Source: an uncultured Bacteroidales bacterium (GTDB taxonomy: Bacteria; Bacteroidota; Bacteroidia; Bacteroidales; F082). Taken from it: a DNA stretch of 64,000 nt. Of the stretch, positions 34,095 through 42,872 are shown one piece after another; within the stretch, counting starts at the first letter, position 1, and the number at the start of each line of letters is the position of its first letter. The translations under genes were made by a program, and so were the position numbers. The stretch covers positions 1 through 64,000 of the forward strand of contig ONFF01000012.1 of assembly GCA_900317055.1 (NCBI GenBank), in the 5' to 3' direction. The notes beneath the pieces are model-generated. The model was not told the DNA's origin. It saw only the letters and a list, made by a program, of their open reading frames with translations, and searched no databases.

Positions 34095-35654
34095 ATGTTA
34101 ATTGAACAGAAAATCCAGGAATTGTTGGAGAAGCGCAACGAGGCCCGTCTCGGCGGTGGCCAGAAGCGCATCGACTCCCAACATGCCAAAGGTAAGATGA
34201 CGGCACGCGAGCGTATCGCCATCCTGCTCGACGAAGGCAGCTTCGAAGAGACTGACATGTTCGTGACCCATCGCACCGTCGATTTCGGTCTCGACAAGCA
34301 ACAGTACCTCGGCGACGGCGTCGTCACCGGTCACGGCACCATCGACGGCCGCGTCGTCTACGTCTACGCTCAAGACTTCACCGTGTTTGGTGGTGCCTTG
34401 AGTGAGACCATGTCCCTCAAGATCTGCAAGGTGATGGACCAAGCCATGAAAGTTGGCGCTCCCGTCATCGGTATCTGCGACTCGGGCGGTGCCCGTATTC
34501 AGGAAGGTTCCCGCTCCCTCGCCGGCTACGCCGAGATCTTCCAGCGTAACATCAACGCTTCGGGTGTAATCCCGCAGATTTCGGCCATCTTCGGCCCCTG
34601 CGCCGGCGGTGCCGTGTATTCTCCCGCACTCACTGACTTCATCATCATGACCAATGTGGGCAGCTACATGTTCCTCACTGGCCCGAAAGTCGTGAAGACC
34701 GTCATCGGCGAGGATGTCTCAACAGACGACCTCGGTGGTGCCCGCATCCACAGCCAGAAGTCGGGCGTGGCCCACTTCGCTGCCGAGACCGAGGAGGAAG
34801 GTCTTGCCATCATCCGCCGACTCATCTCCTTCATCCCGCAGAACAACATGGAGAATGCTCCGCTCGTGGAATGCAACGACCCCATCGACCGCATGGAGGA
34901 TGCCCTCAACCAAATCATCCCCGACAACCCGAACAAGCCTTACAACGTCGGCGACATCATCAACGCCATCGTCGACAACGGCGACTTCCTCGAGATCCAC
35001 AAGAACTACGCCAAGAACATCATCGTCGGCTTCGCCCGCTTCGATGGCATGTCGGTCGGTATCGTGGCCAACAACCCGGCTTTCTTCGCTGGTGTGTTGG
35101 ACTGCGATGCTTCGCGTAAGGGCGCCCGTTTCGTCCGTTTCTGCGACGCCTTCAACATCCCGATCGTGACCTTGGTCGATGTCCCCGGCTTCCTGCCTGG
35201 CACTGGCCAAGAATACAACGGTATCATCGTCCACGGCGCCAAGTTGCTCTATGCCTACGGTGAGTCCACCGTGCCGAAGGTCACCGTCACACTGCGTAAG
35301 TCCTATGGCGGTTCTCACCTCGTAATGGGCTGTAAGCAGCTGCGCAACGACGTCAACTACGCTTGGCCGACCGCCGAGATCGCCGTGATGGGTGCCAGCG
35401 GTGCCGTTGAGGTGCTCGATGGCAAGAAGATTGCCGAAATCGAGAATCCCGAAGAGCGCGCTGAGTTCGTTGCCAAGAAGGTGGATGAATATACCAAGAA
35501 GTTCGCCAACCCGTACGAGGCTGCCAAGTTCGGTTACATCGACGATGTGATCGAGCCGCGCAACACCCGTTTCCGTGTCATCCGTGCCCTGCGCACACTT
35601 GAGACGAAACGCCTCGCCAACCCCGAGAAGAAGCATTCGAACATCCCGCTGTAA
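34095..35654 (+). CDS. mmdA: Methylmalonyl-CoA decarboxylase / propionyl-CoA carboxyltransferase alpha subunit
   Basis: 519 residues. Carboxyltransferase of the biotin-dependent acyl-CoA family: it moves CO2 from methylmalonyl-CoA to biotin on the carrier subunit. Signatures are [20 protein letters not shown], the oxyanion-hole Gly motifs [11 protein letters not shown]-like (here [17 protein letters not shown]), [14 protein letters not shown] and, in the C-terminal half, [14 protein letters not shown] and [10 protein letters not shown]. Context with OadG-, OadB- and biotin-carrier-like genes makes a sodium-pumping decarboxylase more likely than a carboxylase. GC-rich, highly biased codon use suggests high expression. 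Confidence 0.93.
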   Translation: MLIEQKIQELLEKRNEARLGGGQKRIDSQHAKGKMTARERIAILLDEGSFEETDMFVTHRTVDFGLDKQQYLGDGVVTGHGTIDGRVVYVYAQDFTVFGGALSETMSLKICKVMDQAMKVGAPVIGICDSGGARIQEGSRSLAGYAEIFQRNINASGVIPQISAIFGPCAGGAVYSPALTDFIIMTNVGSYMFLTGPKVVKTVIGEDVSTDDLGGARIHSQKSGVAHFAAETEEEGLAIIRRLISFIPQNNMENAPLVECNDPIDRMEDALNQIIPDNPNKPYNVGDIINAIVDNGDFLEIHKNYAKNIIVGFARFDGMSVGIVANNPAFFAGVLDCDASRKGARFVRFCDAFNIPIVTLVDVPGFLPGTGQEYNGIIVHGAKLLYAYGESTVPKVTVTLRKSYGGSHLVMGCKQLRNDVNYAWPTAEIAVMGASGAVEVLDGKKIAEIENPEERAEFVAKKVDEYTKKFANPYEAAKFGYIDDVIEPRNTRFRVIRALRTLETKRLANPEKKHSNIPL

Positions 35655-35672
35655 CCGTAAATCCTTGAAACG

Positions 35673-36047
35673 ATGAACCTGTTACAAATATCATTACTGT
35701 TGGCTCACGAAGATTGGGTCTACACCAAAGGTTGGATTGTCACCATCGCTGGTTTCCTCATCGTCATCATCGCCCTCTTCGTCCTTTCGACCATCTTCCG
35801 TGGCGTGGCTGCCTATTTCAAGAAGCAGGATGCCAAAAAGAACGAGGTGAAGGAGATTAAGCCTGTGACGGTGAAGCCCACTAAAGTGGCTGAAGGCGAG
35901 ATTCCTGCCGAGGTGCAAGCCGCCATAGGTATGGCCCTGTACCTCTCGACCAACCTTCACGATAAAGAGAGCAATGTAATCACCATCGAAAGAAGAGTGA
36001 CTTCTTGGAACGACAAAAATTACGGAGTTAGACACTGGAAACGTTAA
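35673..36047 (+). CDS. OadG-family gamma/delta subunit of the sodium-pumping decarboxylase
   Basis: 124 residues. One N-terminal membrane helix (GWIVTIAGFLIVIIALFVLS) followed by a charged linker (KKQDAKKNEVKEIKPV) and a small C-terminal segment ending GVRHWKR. This is the usual build of OadG/MmdD subunits, which hold the carboxyltransferase and beta subunit together. It sits between mmdA (18-bp gap) and the biotin carrier gene (11-bp gap). Confidence 0.85.
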   Translation: MNLLQISLLLAHEDWVYTKGWIVTIAGFLIVIIALFVLSTIFRGVAAYFKKQDAKKNEVKEIKPVTVKPTKVAEGEIPAEVQAAIGMALYLSTNLHDKESNVITIERRVTSWNDKNYGVRHWKR

Positions 36048-36058
36048 ATTGAACAATC

Positions 36059-36499
36059 ATGAAAAAATTCAAATTCACCATTAGTGGTAAACCATACGAA
36101 GTAGAAGTCCAGAACATTGAGGGCAACATCGCCACAGTCAATGTGAATGGCACTGATTATCAAGTGGAGATGGAAGAGCAAGCCGCTCCGGTGATCGCTC
36201 CTGTGGCCCGTCCGGCCGCCAAGCCCGCCGCCAGCGCTCCTGCCCAGAGTGCCGCTCCGAAACCGGCCGCTGCCGCAGGTGGTGCCGGCTACAAGATGGC
36301 CGCTCCGCTTCCTGGAACCATCATGCAGATCTTCGTCAAGCAAGGCGACGCCGTGAAGAAGGGCGACAAGTTGCTCATGTACGAAGCCATGAAGATGGAA
36401 AACAACCTGCTGGCTGAGGCTGACGGTACCATCACCGCCATCAACTGCCGTCAGGGCGACAACGTGCTTCAAGGTGATACTTTAATCGTAATCGGATAA
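36059..36499 (+). CDS. mmdC: Biotin carboxyl carrier subunit of the decarboxylase
   Basis: 146 residues. N-terminal beta segment (MKKFKFTISGKPYEVEVQNI), an Ala/Pro-rich hinge (about 50-75) and a biotinyl domain with the acceptor Lys in YEAMKMENNLL. The Ala/Pro linker lets biotin swing between the carboxyltransferase and the membrane beta subunit. Four bases separate it from the beta subunit gene. Confidence 0.93.
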   Translation: MKKFKFTISGKPYEVEVQNIEGNIATVNVNGTDYQVEMEEQAAPVIAPVARPAAKPAASAPAQSAAPKPAAAAGGAGYKMAAPLPGTIMQIFVKQGDAVKKGDKLLMYEAMKMENNLLAEADGTITAINCRQGDNVLQGDTLIVIG

Positions 36500-36503
36500 G
36501 GTC

Positions 36504-38246
36504 ATGTTAGGCAAGAAAAGTACATATAGAAAGCCTGCGGTCATCCTCGGTTCATTAGTGCTCCTAATGTTGCTCAACCTCATGGTTGTCAACAACCCAT
36601 TGTTTGCAACTAGGGTTGCCGACTTGGGCAAAACCGAGCAAGTGAGTGAGATGACCCCAGAGGAAAGCAACGCCCAGCTGGCTGAGATGGCTGACGCGAT
36701 TGTCGCGGAACAGCAAAAGTCGGCCGAACTGGGTCAACAGATTGAAAACCTTAACCAACGCGTGACCACGCTGGAAGGTAAGAACGCCAAGCATCATGTG
36801 GCCGCCAAGGAAGAAGTCAAGGAAATGTCCACCAAAGACCGTCTGAAAGAAGGTCTGCGCAACTTCTGGCTGCTTACGGGTTTCCGCAACTGCAAGATTG
36901 GTAACATCATCATGATTTTGGTGGGTATCCTCTTCATCTTCCTGGCCATCCGCTTCGAGTTTGAACCTATGCTGCTTATCCCGATTGGCACGGGTATCAT
37001 TGTGGGTAACATTCCCTTCTTCCAGGGTTTCGGCGTCACCTTTGCCGATGCTATGGCCAATCTACAAGCGCTAGATCCAGCGACACTCAATTTCGATTTA
37101 GACACGGCTAAGGCCTTGTTGATAGCCGTCTTCGGCGACAACCCGGGCGACAAACACATGGTATTGAGCGAAGCCATCAAGTCGGTCGAGCATCTGAACA
37201 TGGCTGATTATGGCCTGGTCAATAACGACATCGAAAGCGTGAAAGGTTTGATGACGAGCGTGTTCCAAAGCGGCGAGCTGAACCTCCAGACCGGTCTTTA
37301 CCAGAAGGGCAGTGTGTTGAACTACCTGTACTTCGGTGTGACCTCGGGTGTGTATCCGCCCTTGATTTTCTTGGGTATCGGCGCCATGACCGACTTCTCG
37401 TCGCTCATCGCCAACCCGAAACTGATGATCCTCGGTGCCGCCGCCCAGTTGGGTGTGTTCATCACCTTCATTGGTGCCTTGTATCTCGGCTTCAACCTGC
37501 GTGAGGCTGGCGCTATCGGTATCATCGGTGGTGCCGACGGTCCTACCGCCATCTTCCTGTCTTCGCGTTTGGCCAACGGCATGAACGGCACGCGCAACCT
37601 CATTGGTCCCATCGCCATCGCAGCTTATTCCTATATGGCTTTGGTGCCCGTGATTCAGCCGCCTATCATCCGCTTGCTTACCACTAAAGAAGAACGCCTT
37701 ATCAAGATGGGTGCCCCTCGTATGGTTAACAAGACCGAAAAGATCATGTTCCCCATCGTCGGCCTCATCCTGACCACTTTCATCAGCCCCACCGCCCTGC
37801 CGCTGTTGGGTATGTTGTTCTTCGGTAATATCATCAAGGAATCAGGTGTGGTGAAGCGTTTGCAGAACACCGCCTCCAATCCTTTGATTGACATTGTCAC
37901 CATCGTTTTGGGTCTCACCGTGGGTGCCTCTACACAGGCCTCTGTGTTCCTGACCTCGAGCTCCATCAAGATCTTTGCCTTGGGTGCTGCCTCATTCTGC
38001 GTAGCCACCGCTGGCGGTCTGCTGGGTGCCAAGTTGATGAACCTCTTCCTGAAGGAGAAGATCAACCCGATGATTGGTGCCGCTGGCGTTTCGGCTGTGC
38101 CGGATAGCGCCCGCGTCGTCGAAGTGGAAGGTCAGAAGTACGACCCATCGAACCACCTGCTCATGCATGCCATGGCCCCGAATGTCTCCGGCGTTATCGG
38201 CTCGGCAGTCGCAGCTGGTGTGATGATGTCGTTCTTAATGATGTAA
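36504..38246 (+). CDS. mmdB: Sodium-translocating decarboxylase beta subunit with N-terminal extension
   Basis: 580 residues against a usual 375-435. The conserved core has SVLNYLYFGVTSGVYPPLIF, GAIGIIGGADGPTAIFLSS (the sodium-site loop) and ALVPVIQPPIIRLLTT. It decarboxylates carboxybiotin and exports sodium. Extra parts: residues 1-115 form a membrane helix (VILGSLVLLMLLNLMVV) plus a predicted coiled coil (EQQKSAELGQQIENLNQRV), and about 60-70 residues around 185-255 (LDPATLNFDLDTAKALLIAV) are inserted before the first sodium-site region. Last gene of the operon, followed by a strong terminator. Confidence 0.9.
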   Translation: MLGKKSTYRKPAVILGSLVLLMLLNLMVVNNPLFATRVADLGKTEQVSEMTPEESNAQLAEMADAIVAEQQKSAELGQQIENLNQRVTTLEGKNAKHHVAAKEEVKEMSTKDRLKEGLRNFWLLTGFRNCKIGNIIMILVGILFIFLAIRFEFEPMLLIPIGTGIIVGNIPFFQGFGVTFADAMANLQALDPATLNFDLDTAKALLIAVFGDNPGDKHMVLSEAIKSVEHLNMADYGLVNNDIESVKGLMTSVFQSGELNLQTGLYQKGSVLNYLYFGVTSGVYPPLIFLGIGAMTDFSSLIANPKLMILGAAAQLGVFITFIGALYLGFNLREAGAIGIIGGADGPTAIFLSSRLANGMNGTRNLIGPIAIAAYSYMALVPVIQPPIIRLLTTKEERLIKMGAPRMVNKTEKIMFPIVGLILTTFISPTALPLLGMLFFGNIIKESGVVKRLQNTASNPLIDIVTIVLGLTVGASTQASVFLTSSSIKIFALGAASFCVATAGGLLGAKLMNLFLKEKINPMIGAAGVSAVPDSARVVEVEGQKYDPSNHLLMHAMAPNVSGVIGSAVAAGVMMSFLMM

Positions 38247-38270
38247 TTACACCTATTAATATATTTAGGT

Positions 38271-38310
38271 AACAAAAATCCGCCCCAATGCTTCGGGGCG
38301 GATTTTTGTT
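38271..38310. terminator. Bidirectional rho-independent terminator
   Basis: A perfect 16-bp stem (38271-38286 with 38295-38310), 8-base loop, GC-rich core with A and T tracts on the two sides. It separates the converging decarboxylase operon and phosphotransferase gene. Confidence 0.92.
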
Positions 38311-39144
38311 TTACTGGAGAATATCCTTCAAACATGCCCTAAACTCGGGCATAGGTCGACAAGTGTCGCGCTCCACGATTAGAGTCTTGAGACCTGCGAA
38401 AGGACGGATCTTTGCTTCAATATCCTTGAGAGTATGTTCTCTACCGAAATAGTCGAATGCAAAACATTCCCAAAACCTGATGGATGTGGATTTGCCCATG
38501 TGGAAAGTCTCCTTGATGAAAGCCTCGTCGGAAAGCACACAGCAAAGATACACCATACCCACATCGAAAAGATGGTTGCCATAGCAGAAATCGCCAAGGT
38601 CGATGAAATACTGTTTACCATCAGCAAAGATGGCATTCGAAAACTGGAGGTCGCCGTGAATGGCAGTGTCCTCGTCGGGAACACTAGCAATGAATTGACT
38701 CAGCTTCTCCTTTTCCTCAGCCGTGAAGAAAAGGTTGTCGGCCAGCAAACTGAAGTAACGATTTTTCACATTTTCAAATTGTGAGATATCAATATGTGTG
38801 GCGTGCAGTTGCAGGCACATTTGGGCGAATTCCTCGGCATATTGTTTCACTTTCTCAGGATGGTCACCCGTTGCACGCGAATAGGAAGTCTTGTTGGGAA
38901 TGCGCTTGAAACGGATTCCATAACGGCCGTCCTCCGTCACCACATACTCGCCCAGCTCTGGTGTGGGGATGCCTAGGTCAAACACCTTGCGTGCAAGGAA
39001 CATTTCATCCAAAGGCTGTTGAATCTTGCCAGGAAAATAAAGTTTGAGCATCACAGAAGGGTCTGTCTTGTGGTCGTAGCTCTCGCCGTTGGCACCACCG
39101 CCCGAGAGAATATAGTCGTCAAGTGAGATCTTGATAGCTTCCAT
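38311..39144 (-). CDS. APH/choline-kinase-like phosphotransferase (TIGR02172-like)
   Basis: About 277 residues from ATG 39144 (MEAIKISLDDYILSGGG). Kinase-like motifs are AIHGDLQFSNAIF (catalytic loop with Asp) and YFIDLGDFCYGN (the metal-binding Asp of the DFG equivalent). It resembles the aminoglycoside phosphotransferase superfamily subgroup seen in Fibrobacter and Bacteroidota; the natural substrate is unknown and antibiotic resistance should not be assumed. The longer ORF start at 39222 would overlap the divergent gene and its promoter. Confidence 0.8.
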   Translation of the reverse strand: MEAIKISLDDYILSGGGANGESYDHKTDPSVMLKLYFPGKIQQPLDEMFLARKVFDLGIPTPELGEYVVTEDGRYGIRFKRIPNKTSYSRATGDHPEKVKQYAEEFAQMCLQLHATHIDISQFENVKNRYFSLLADNLFFTAEEKEKLSQFIASVPDEDTAIHGDLQFSNAIFADGKQYFIDLGDFCYGNHLFDVGMVYLCCVLSDEAFIKETFHMGKSTSIRFWECFAFDYFGREHTLKDIEAKIRPFAGLKTLIVERDTCRPMPEFRACLKDILQ

Positions 39145-39210
39145 AGATGAAATGTCTGGTCTTTGAAAAGGCAAAAATAGAAAAATACCTTGTCTTTCAT
39201 CAACTTTTTG

Positions 39211-39218
39211 TATTTTTG
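39211..39218 (+). promoter_or_regulatory. -7 element TATTTTTG before the RsbU-like gene
   Basis: TATTTTTG fits TAnnTTTG and lies 21 bp before the chosen ATG at 39240. It supports that start over an in-frame ATG at 39147. The -33 element is weak. Confidence 0.5.
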
Positions 39219-39239
39219 TCATTGATTAACCCCTCAAGT

Positions 39240-40274
39240 ATGGGCAAAAACTCTTTCGCGAACCGGCTAAGCTGGAGCATCATCGGCATTGTTTCCGTCA
39301 TATATTTGGCGGCATTGGTCATCATTGCAGTCATCTTTTATCAAATGATGACCGACGAAGCAACACAACTCTCCGAGGAGACTTTAGCCCATGCTTCACG
39401 AATGTACCTCAACCTGATTATCGTCGGGTTTATCGGTTTGGTAGTGATTTTTTTCGTTTGCAGACGCGTAATCCGCACCAAGACCCGACCTGTCACAGAG
39501 GAGCTACAAACCACCACGATAGCCAATGAACGGATGGAGTCGGAACTGAATGTGGCACGAAACATCCAGATGGGTATGCTGAACACAGATTTTCCTGCGC
39601 AACTCCATGCAATGTTGTGTCCCGCCAAGGAGGTTGGTGGCGACTTCTACGACTTTTCACTCAAGGACGACCAGATGTATTTCGCCATCGGCGATGTGTC
39701 AGGCAAAGGAGTGCCTGCCTCGCTGATGATGGCTCTCACCAGTGTTATCATGCGCTTTGTGGCTGGACTGGGGCTGCCCATCAACACCATGCTGGAGCGC
39801 ATCAACAACAGCGTATGCAAAGCCAATAGCCATGGTATGTTCGTCACCTTGTTTGTCGCCCGTATCGACTTAAAAACTGGACACATGGAATTTTGCAACG
39901 CTGGACATAACTCTATCGTCGTGGTTCCTCCCGACGAAAACCCATATTTTCTCAAGGCAAAGCCGAACCTCGCCATTGGTCTGTTAGGCGACTTCCATTA
40001 TGAAGGAGAGAGCCTCGAATTGAAACCAGGAACACGACTCATTGCCTATACTGATGGTGTTACCGAGGCGGAATCAGTTATTGAATCAGAGAACGAACAC
40101 TCTATACAACAGTATGGCAACGAGCGTTTGTTAGCCTGGGCGCACGACATCACCCAAAAAGGCCCAGTAGTGCAGGAAAAAGAAGTCGTCGAAAGCCTTT
40201 ATCAATCGGTGAAGGACTTCGCCAACGGCAATCCGCAAAATGACGATATTGCAATTATGAGTTTGAAGGTTTAG
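39240..40274 (+). CDS. RsbU/SpoIIE-type PP2C phosphatase with membrane helices
   Basis: About 344 residues from MGKNSFANRLSW. Two membrane helices (about 15-40 and 58-80) flank a short loop. A linker with VARNIQMGMLNTDFP leads into the PP2C-SIG domain, with EVGGDFYDF, GDVSGKGVPASLMMA, FCNAGHN and YTDGVTEAES metal-site motifs. Such enzymes dephosphorylate STAS antagonists to switch partners. It is the first gene of a run with the matching kinase and STAS protein downstream, so a membrane-proximal stress or state signal is probably sensed here. Confidence 0.92.
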   Translation: MGKNSFANRLSWSIIGIVSVIYLAALVIIAVIFYQMMTDEATQLSEETLAHASRMYLNLIIVGFIGLVVIFFVCRRVIRTKTRPVTEELQTTTIANERMESELNVARNIQMGMLNTDFPAQLHAMLCPAKEVGGDFYDFSLKDDQMYFAIGDVSGKGVPASLMMALTSVIMRFVAGLGLPINTMLERINNSVCKANSHGMFVTLFVARIDLKTGHMEFCNAGHNSIVVVPPDENPYFLKAKPNLAIGLLGDFHYEGESLELKPGTRLIAYTDGVTEAESVIESENEHSIQQYGNERLLAWAHDITQKGPVVQEKEVVESLYQSVKDFANGNPQNDDIAIMSLKV

Positions 40275-40277
40275 TTT

Positions 40278-40325
40278 AGAGTTTAGAGTATTTGTTAGTT
40301 TAGAGTTGAAAGTAATAAGTTGAAA
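40278..40325. repeat. Short GTTTAGAG-type repeats
   Basis: The 55-bp gap between the RsbU-like and RsbW-like genes holds several copies of GTTTAGAG/GTTGAAAG words. Non-coding, role unknown. Confidence 0.5.
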
Positions 40326-40329
40326 GACA

Positions 40330-40737
40330 ATGAAAAGAAGGTTTAATCCAATCAAAGACAAGAGCAGCGAAATCATCAATTACCTGATGGCATCGCCAGA
40401 CATGCCCGACGACGAGGCGTTACGCTTCAAGATTCAACTCTCCATCGAGGAAGTCGTTGACAATGTAGTCCATTATGCCTACGAAGGCGGCATCGGATGG
40501 CTCGAAGTGAGTACGCACCTCGACAGCAATTCGCTAATCCTTACCGTTGAGCTACGCGATGCGGGTGTGCCTTTCAACCCTTTGGAGCAATCCGAACCCG
40601 ACATCACGCTGTCAGCGGAAAACCGTGAGGTCGGTGGGCTGGGCATCTTCCTATGCAAGAAACTGATGGATAGCATCAGCTACCGCTATGAAAATGGAAA
40701 TAATGTACTGACAATGACAAAATTAATATGGAAGTAA
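40330..40737 (+). CDS. RsbW-like anti-sigma serine kinase (GHKL ATPase)
   Basis: 135 residues. The GHKL boxes are seen as QLSIEEVVDNVVHYAYEG (N box), VELRDAGVPFNP (G1) and GGLGIFLCKKLMD (G2). Proteins of this kind phosphorylate a STAS antagonist and bind a sigma factor or other target. The end overlaps the STAS gene by 10 bp. No sigma factor gene is adjacent, so its target may not be a sigma factor. Confidence 0.9.
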   Translation: MKRRFNPIKDKSSEIINYLMASPDMPDDEALRFKIQLSIEEVVDNVVHYAYEGGIGWLEVSTHLDSNSLILTVELRDAGVPFNPLEQSEPDITLSAENREVGGLGIFLCKKLMDSISYRYENGNNVLTMTKLIWK

Positions 40738-41030
40738 TCATAAACAAACAAGAAGGAAAGACTATGGTGGAGCTCAACGGCAGAATCGACACCACCAACG
40801 CCGACCAGTTCCAACAAGAAGTGAAACCCCTGATGGAGGGTAACCAAAGTGATATCGATATCGACTGTGCCGGTATGACCTATACTTCATCCCAAGGACT
40901 GCGAACTTTCCTGCTCCTGCAAAAAAGCGTGAATGCGCGTGGCGGAAAAATGGTGCTTCGCAACATGAATCCGATGGTGAAGGAAGTGTTTGACATTACC
41001 GGTTTTTCAAACATCATCACGATACTATGA
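40728..41030 (+). CDS. STAS-domain anti-sigma antagonist (RsbV-like)
   Basis: 100 residues. VELNGRIDTTNADQF begins the STAS fold, and DCAGMTYTSSQGLRTFLLLQ carries the serine loop (TSSQGLR) that the kinase phosphorylates. It is the expected substrate of both upstream proteins. Overlaps of 10 bp upstream and 4 bp downstream indicate coupled translation with the RelA/SpoT-domain gene. Confidence 0.92.
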   Translation: MEVIINKQEGKTMVELNGRIDTTNADQFQQEVKPLMEGNQSDIDIDCAGMTYTSSQGLRTFLLLQKSVNARGGKMVLRNMNPMVKEVFDITGFSNIITIL

Positions 41031-42109
41031 AGCTCGATATCCACAGTGAGATGATACTCGACGAGTATCGCGCCCAACTACCAATCTTTGAAAGGCTAAA
41101 AGACATCGTCAAGAAGCAGTTGCAGCGTTGCCTTGACGAAAACAACATCCTGGTCTCTGGTCTCGAAGCACGCATCAAGAATGAGAACAGCTTAGAAAGA
41201 AAACTTGCAATCAAAGGCTACAAATACCGTACGCTTGACGATATTACCGACATCCTCGGTGCTCGCATTATCACTTTCTATAGCGACGAGGTGGACCTTA
41301 TCTCAGCCTTAGTAGAGCGAATAATCGAGATTGACTGGAACAATTCTGTCGACAAGCGCAAAATGCTTGAGACCGACCGTTTCGGCTATATGTCGCTTCA
41401 TTACGTCTGCCGCCTCCCCAAGTCGGTTTACAACGACCCCACTACTCCCGAGTTAAATCAGATAAGATTCGAATTGCAGATGCGAAGCACCTTACAGCAT
41501 GTGTGGGCCAACATGTATCATGACATGGGTTACAAAAGCGATGTGGAAATTCCCATGGAATACCAGCGCAACATGAGTAGGTTGGCAGGAATATTGGAAC
41601 TCGCCGACGAGCAATTCAGCCTGATTCGTCGTGAAATCAACGACTACCGCCGCAATGTGCAGTCATTAGTGGCCTCTGGAAACTTCAACGAGGTGCCACT
41701 CAACGGCGACACCTTCCGCAGCTATCTCGAGCTGAAGCCATACCATAGACTGGCAGAGAAAATCGCGGCCATCAACCAAGCAGAGCTCTACGAGGATTCC
41801 TTAATGCCATACTATAATGTGTTATATCTGTTGGGCATGAAAACCATCGGCGATATTGAAAACATGCGCAACGAATATAGCGAAGGAGCTTATCAACTCG
41901 CACTGCTCCAACTGGCTGGCACCGGACTTGATATCGTGGCTTGCTCCGTAGCCTTGCAGAATCTGTGTATCGTTTCTGTCCTAAAGCAGGGCTTCGGCAA
42001 GGCCGGTTTGCTAAAGTTGTTCAATCTGGTCTACGGTGAAAGCAGCTACAATGCGCAAAGGGCCAAACGCGTCTTTGAACAAGCTCAAAAGATTAATCTG
42101 ATACAATGA
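41027..42109 (+). CDS. RelA/SpoT synthetase-domain protein
   Basis: 360 residues. Residues about 40-180 are a (p)ppGpp-synthetase-like domain: IKGYKYRTLDDITDILGARI, ETDRFGYMSLHYVCRLP, and FELQMRSTLQHVWANMYHDM. There is no HD domain in the same chain; that is the next gene, overlapping by 4 bp. The C-terminal half (about 190-360) is helical and unassigned. It is most like small alarmone synthetases but longer. Its place behind the partner-switch genes suggests that nucleotide signalling is controlled by, or is an output of, that switch (inference). Confidence 0.85.
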   Translation: MKLDIHSEMILDEYRAQLPIFERLKDIVKKQLQRCLDENNILVSGLEARIKNENSLERKLAIKGYKYRTLDDITDILGARIITFYSDEVDLISALVERIIEIDWNNSVDKRKMLETDRFGYMSLHYVCRLPKSVYNDPTTPELNQIRFELQMRSTLQHVWANMYHDMGYKSDVEIPMEYQRNMSRLAGILELADEQFSLIRREINDYRRNVQSLVASGNFNEVPLNGDTFRSYLELKPYHRLAEKIAAINQAELYEDSLMPYYNVLYLLGMKTIGDIENMRNEYSEGAYQLALLQLAGTGLDIVACSVALQNLCIVSVLKQGFGKAGLLKLFNLVYGESSYNAQRAKRVFEQAQKINLIQ

Positions 42110-42666
42110 ACAATCCACTTGACACCCATTTATTCGATAAAGCAGTCGTCTTTGCCACCCAAGCCCACGGCGGAACAGAACGTCGCGGGAAAGCCTACCC
42201 TTACATCATCCATCCCATGGAGGCAGTCAGCATTGTGGCTACCATCACCAATGACCCTGAGATGTTGGCTGCGGCCATACTACACGACACCGTTGAGGAT
42301 ACCGACGCGACCCTTGACCAAATTCGTGAGATTTTCAGTGAAAGAGTGGCTGACCTGGTTCAGCATGAAACCGCACCTTTAGATGACACCTTGACTTGGC
42401 GAGAGAAAAAAACACAGCAAATCAAGCAACTGGCAGAAGCACCATACGACAGCAAAGTGGTAGCATTGGGTGACAAACTCTCCAACATGCGTGGTATAGC
42501 ATGGGATTATCGCAAGGTCGGTGACAAAGTTTGGGAACTGTTCCATGCCCCTAACGGGAAAGACGACGTCGCATGGTATTACCGCTCCTTAGCCGATGCA
42601 CTATCGGAGCTCTCGGGAACCGCTGCCTATCAAGAATTCTCGAATTTAGTTAATGAAGTGTTTTAA
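42106..42666 (+). CDS. HD-domain hydrolase, Mesh1/SpoT-N-like
   Basis: 186 residues. AVVFATQAHGGTERRGKAYP and YIIHPMEAV, then ILHDTVEDTDATLDQI with the His-Asp metal motif, match the hydrolase domain of SpoT/Mesh1, which removes pyrophosphate from (p)ppGpp. Starts inside the synthetase-like gene stop (ATGA), so synthesis and breakdown activities would be made together. Last gene of the run. Confidence 0.88.
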   Translation: MNNPLDTHLFDKAVVFATQAHGGTERRGKAYPYIIHPMEAVSIVATITNDPEMLAAAILHDTVEDTDATLDQIREIFSERVADLVQHETAPLDDTLTWREKKTQQIKQLAEAPYDSKVVALGDKLSNMRGIAWDYRKVGDKVWELFHAPNGKDDVAWYYRSLADALSELSGTAAYQEFSNLVNEVF

Positions 42667-42753
42667 CCGAAGCATTATAATATCTGTTTTCGGCTAGTGC
42701 GATAGTGAGCATAGCTATTTTCAATGTAATCGGGCTATCAAGACGACTAATTG

Positions 42754-42790
42754 GAGTGCGAAAACACATTTTTTTCGTATTTTTGCACTC
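42754..42790. promoter_or_regulatory. Hairpin enclosing a -7 promoter element
   Basis: GAGTGCGAAAA (42754-42764) and TTTTTGCACTC (42780-42790) are inverted copies with one mismatch. TATTTTTG (42778-42785) lies within the right arm and would serve the gene at 42873. Could be an operator or an upstream terminator-like structure. Confidence 0.45.
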
Positions 42791-42872
42791 TAAAATTATG
42801 CGTCTTTACATTCGTTGAAATACGAGGAAAACCTAACAAAAATATTTTAAATCAAATCAAATTAATTCAATC

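Noticed and set aside
34719-35636. Open frame of 305 codons on the minus strand across mmdA
   Set aside because: Antisense shadow of mmdA with its strong codon bias.
38311-39144. Aminoglycoside resistance gene
   Set aside because: The kinase-like fold is shared with many housekeeping phosphotransferases; there is no mobile context and no specific resistance signature.
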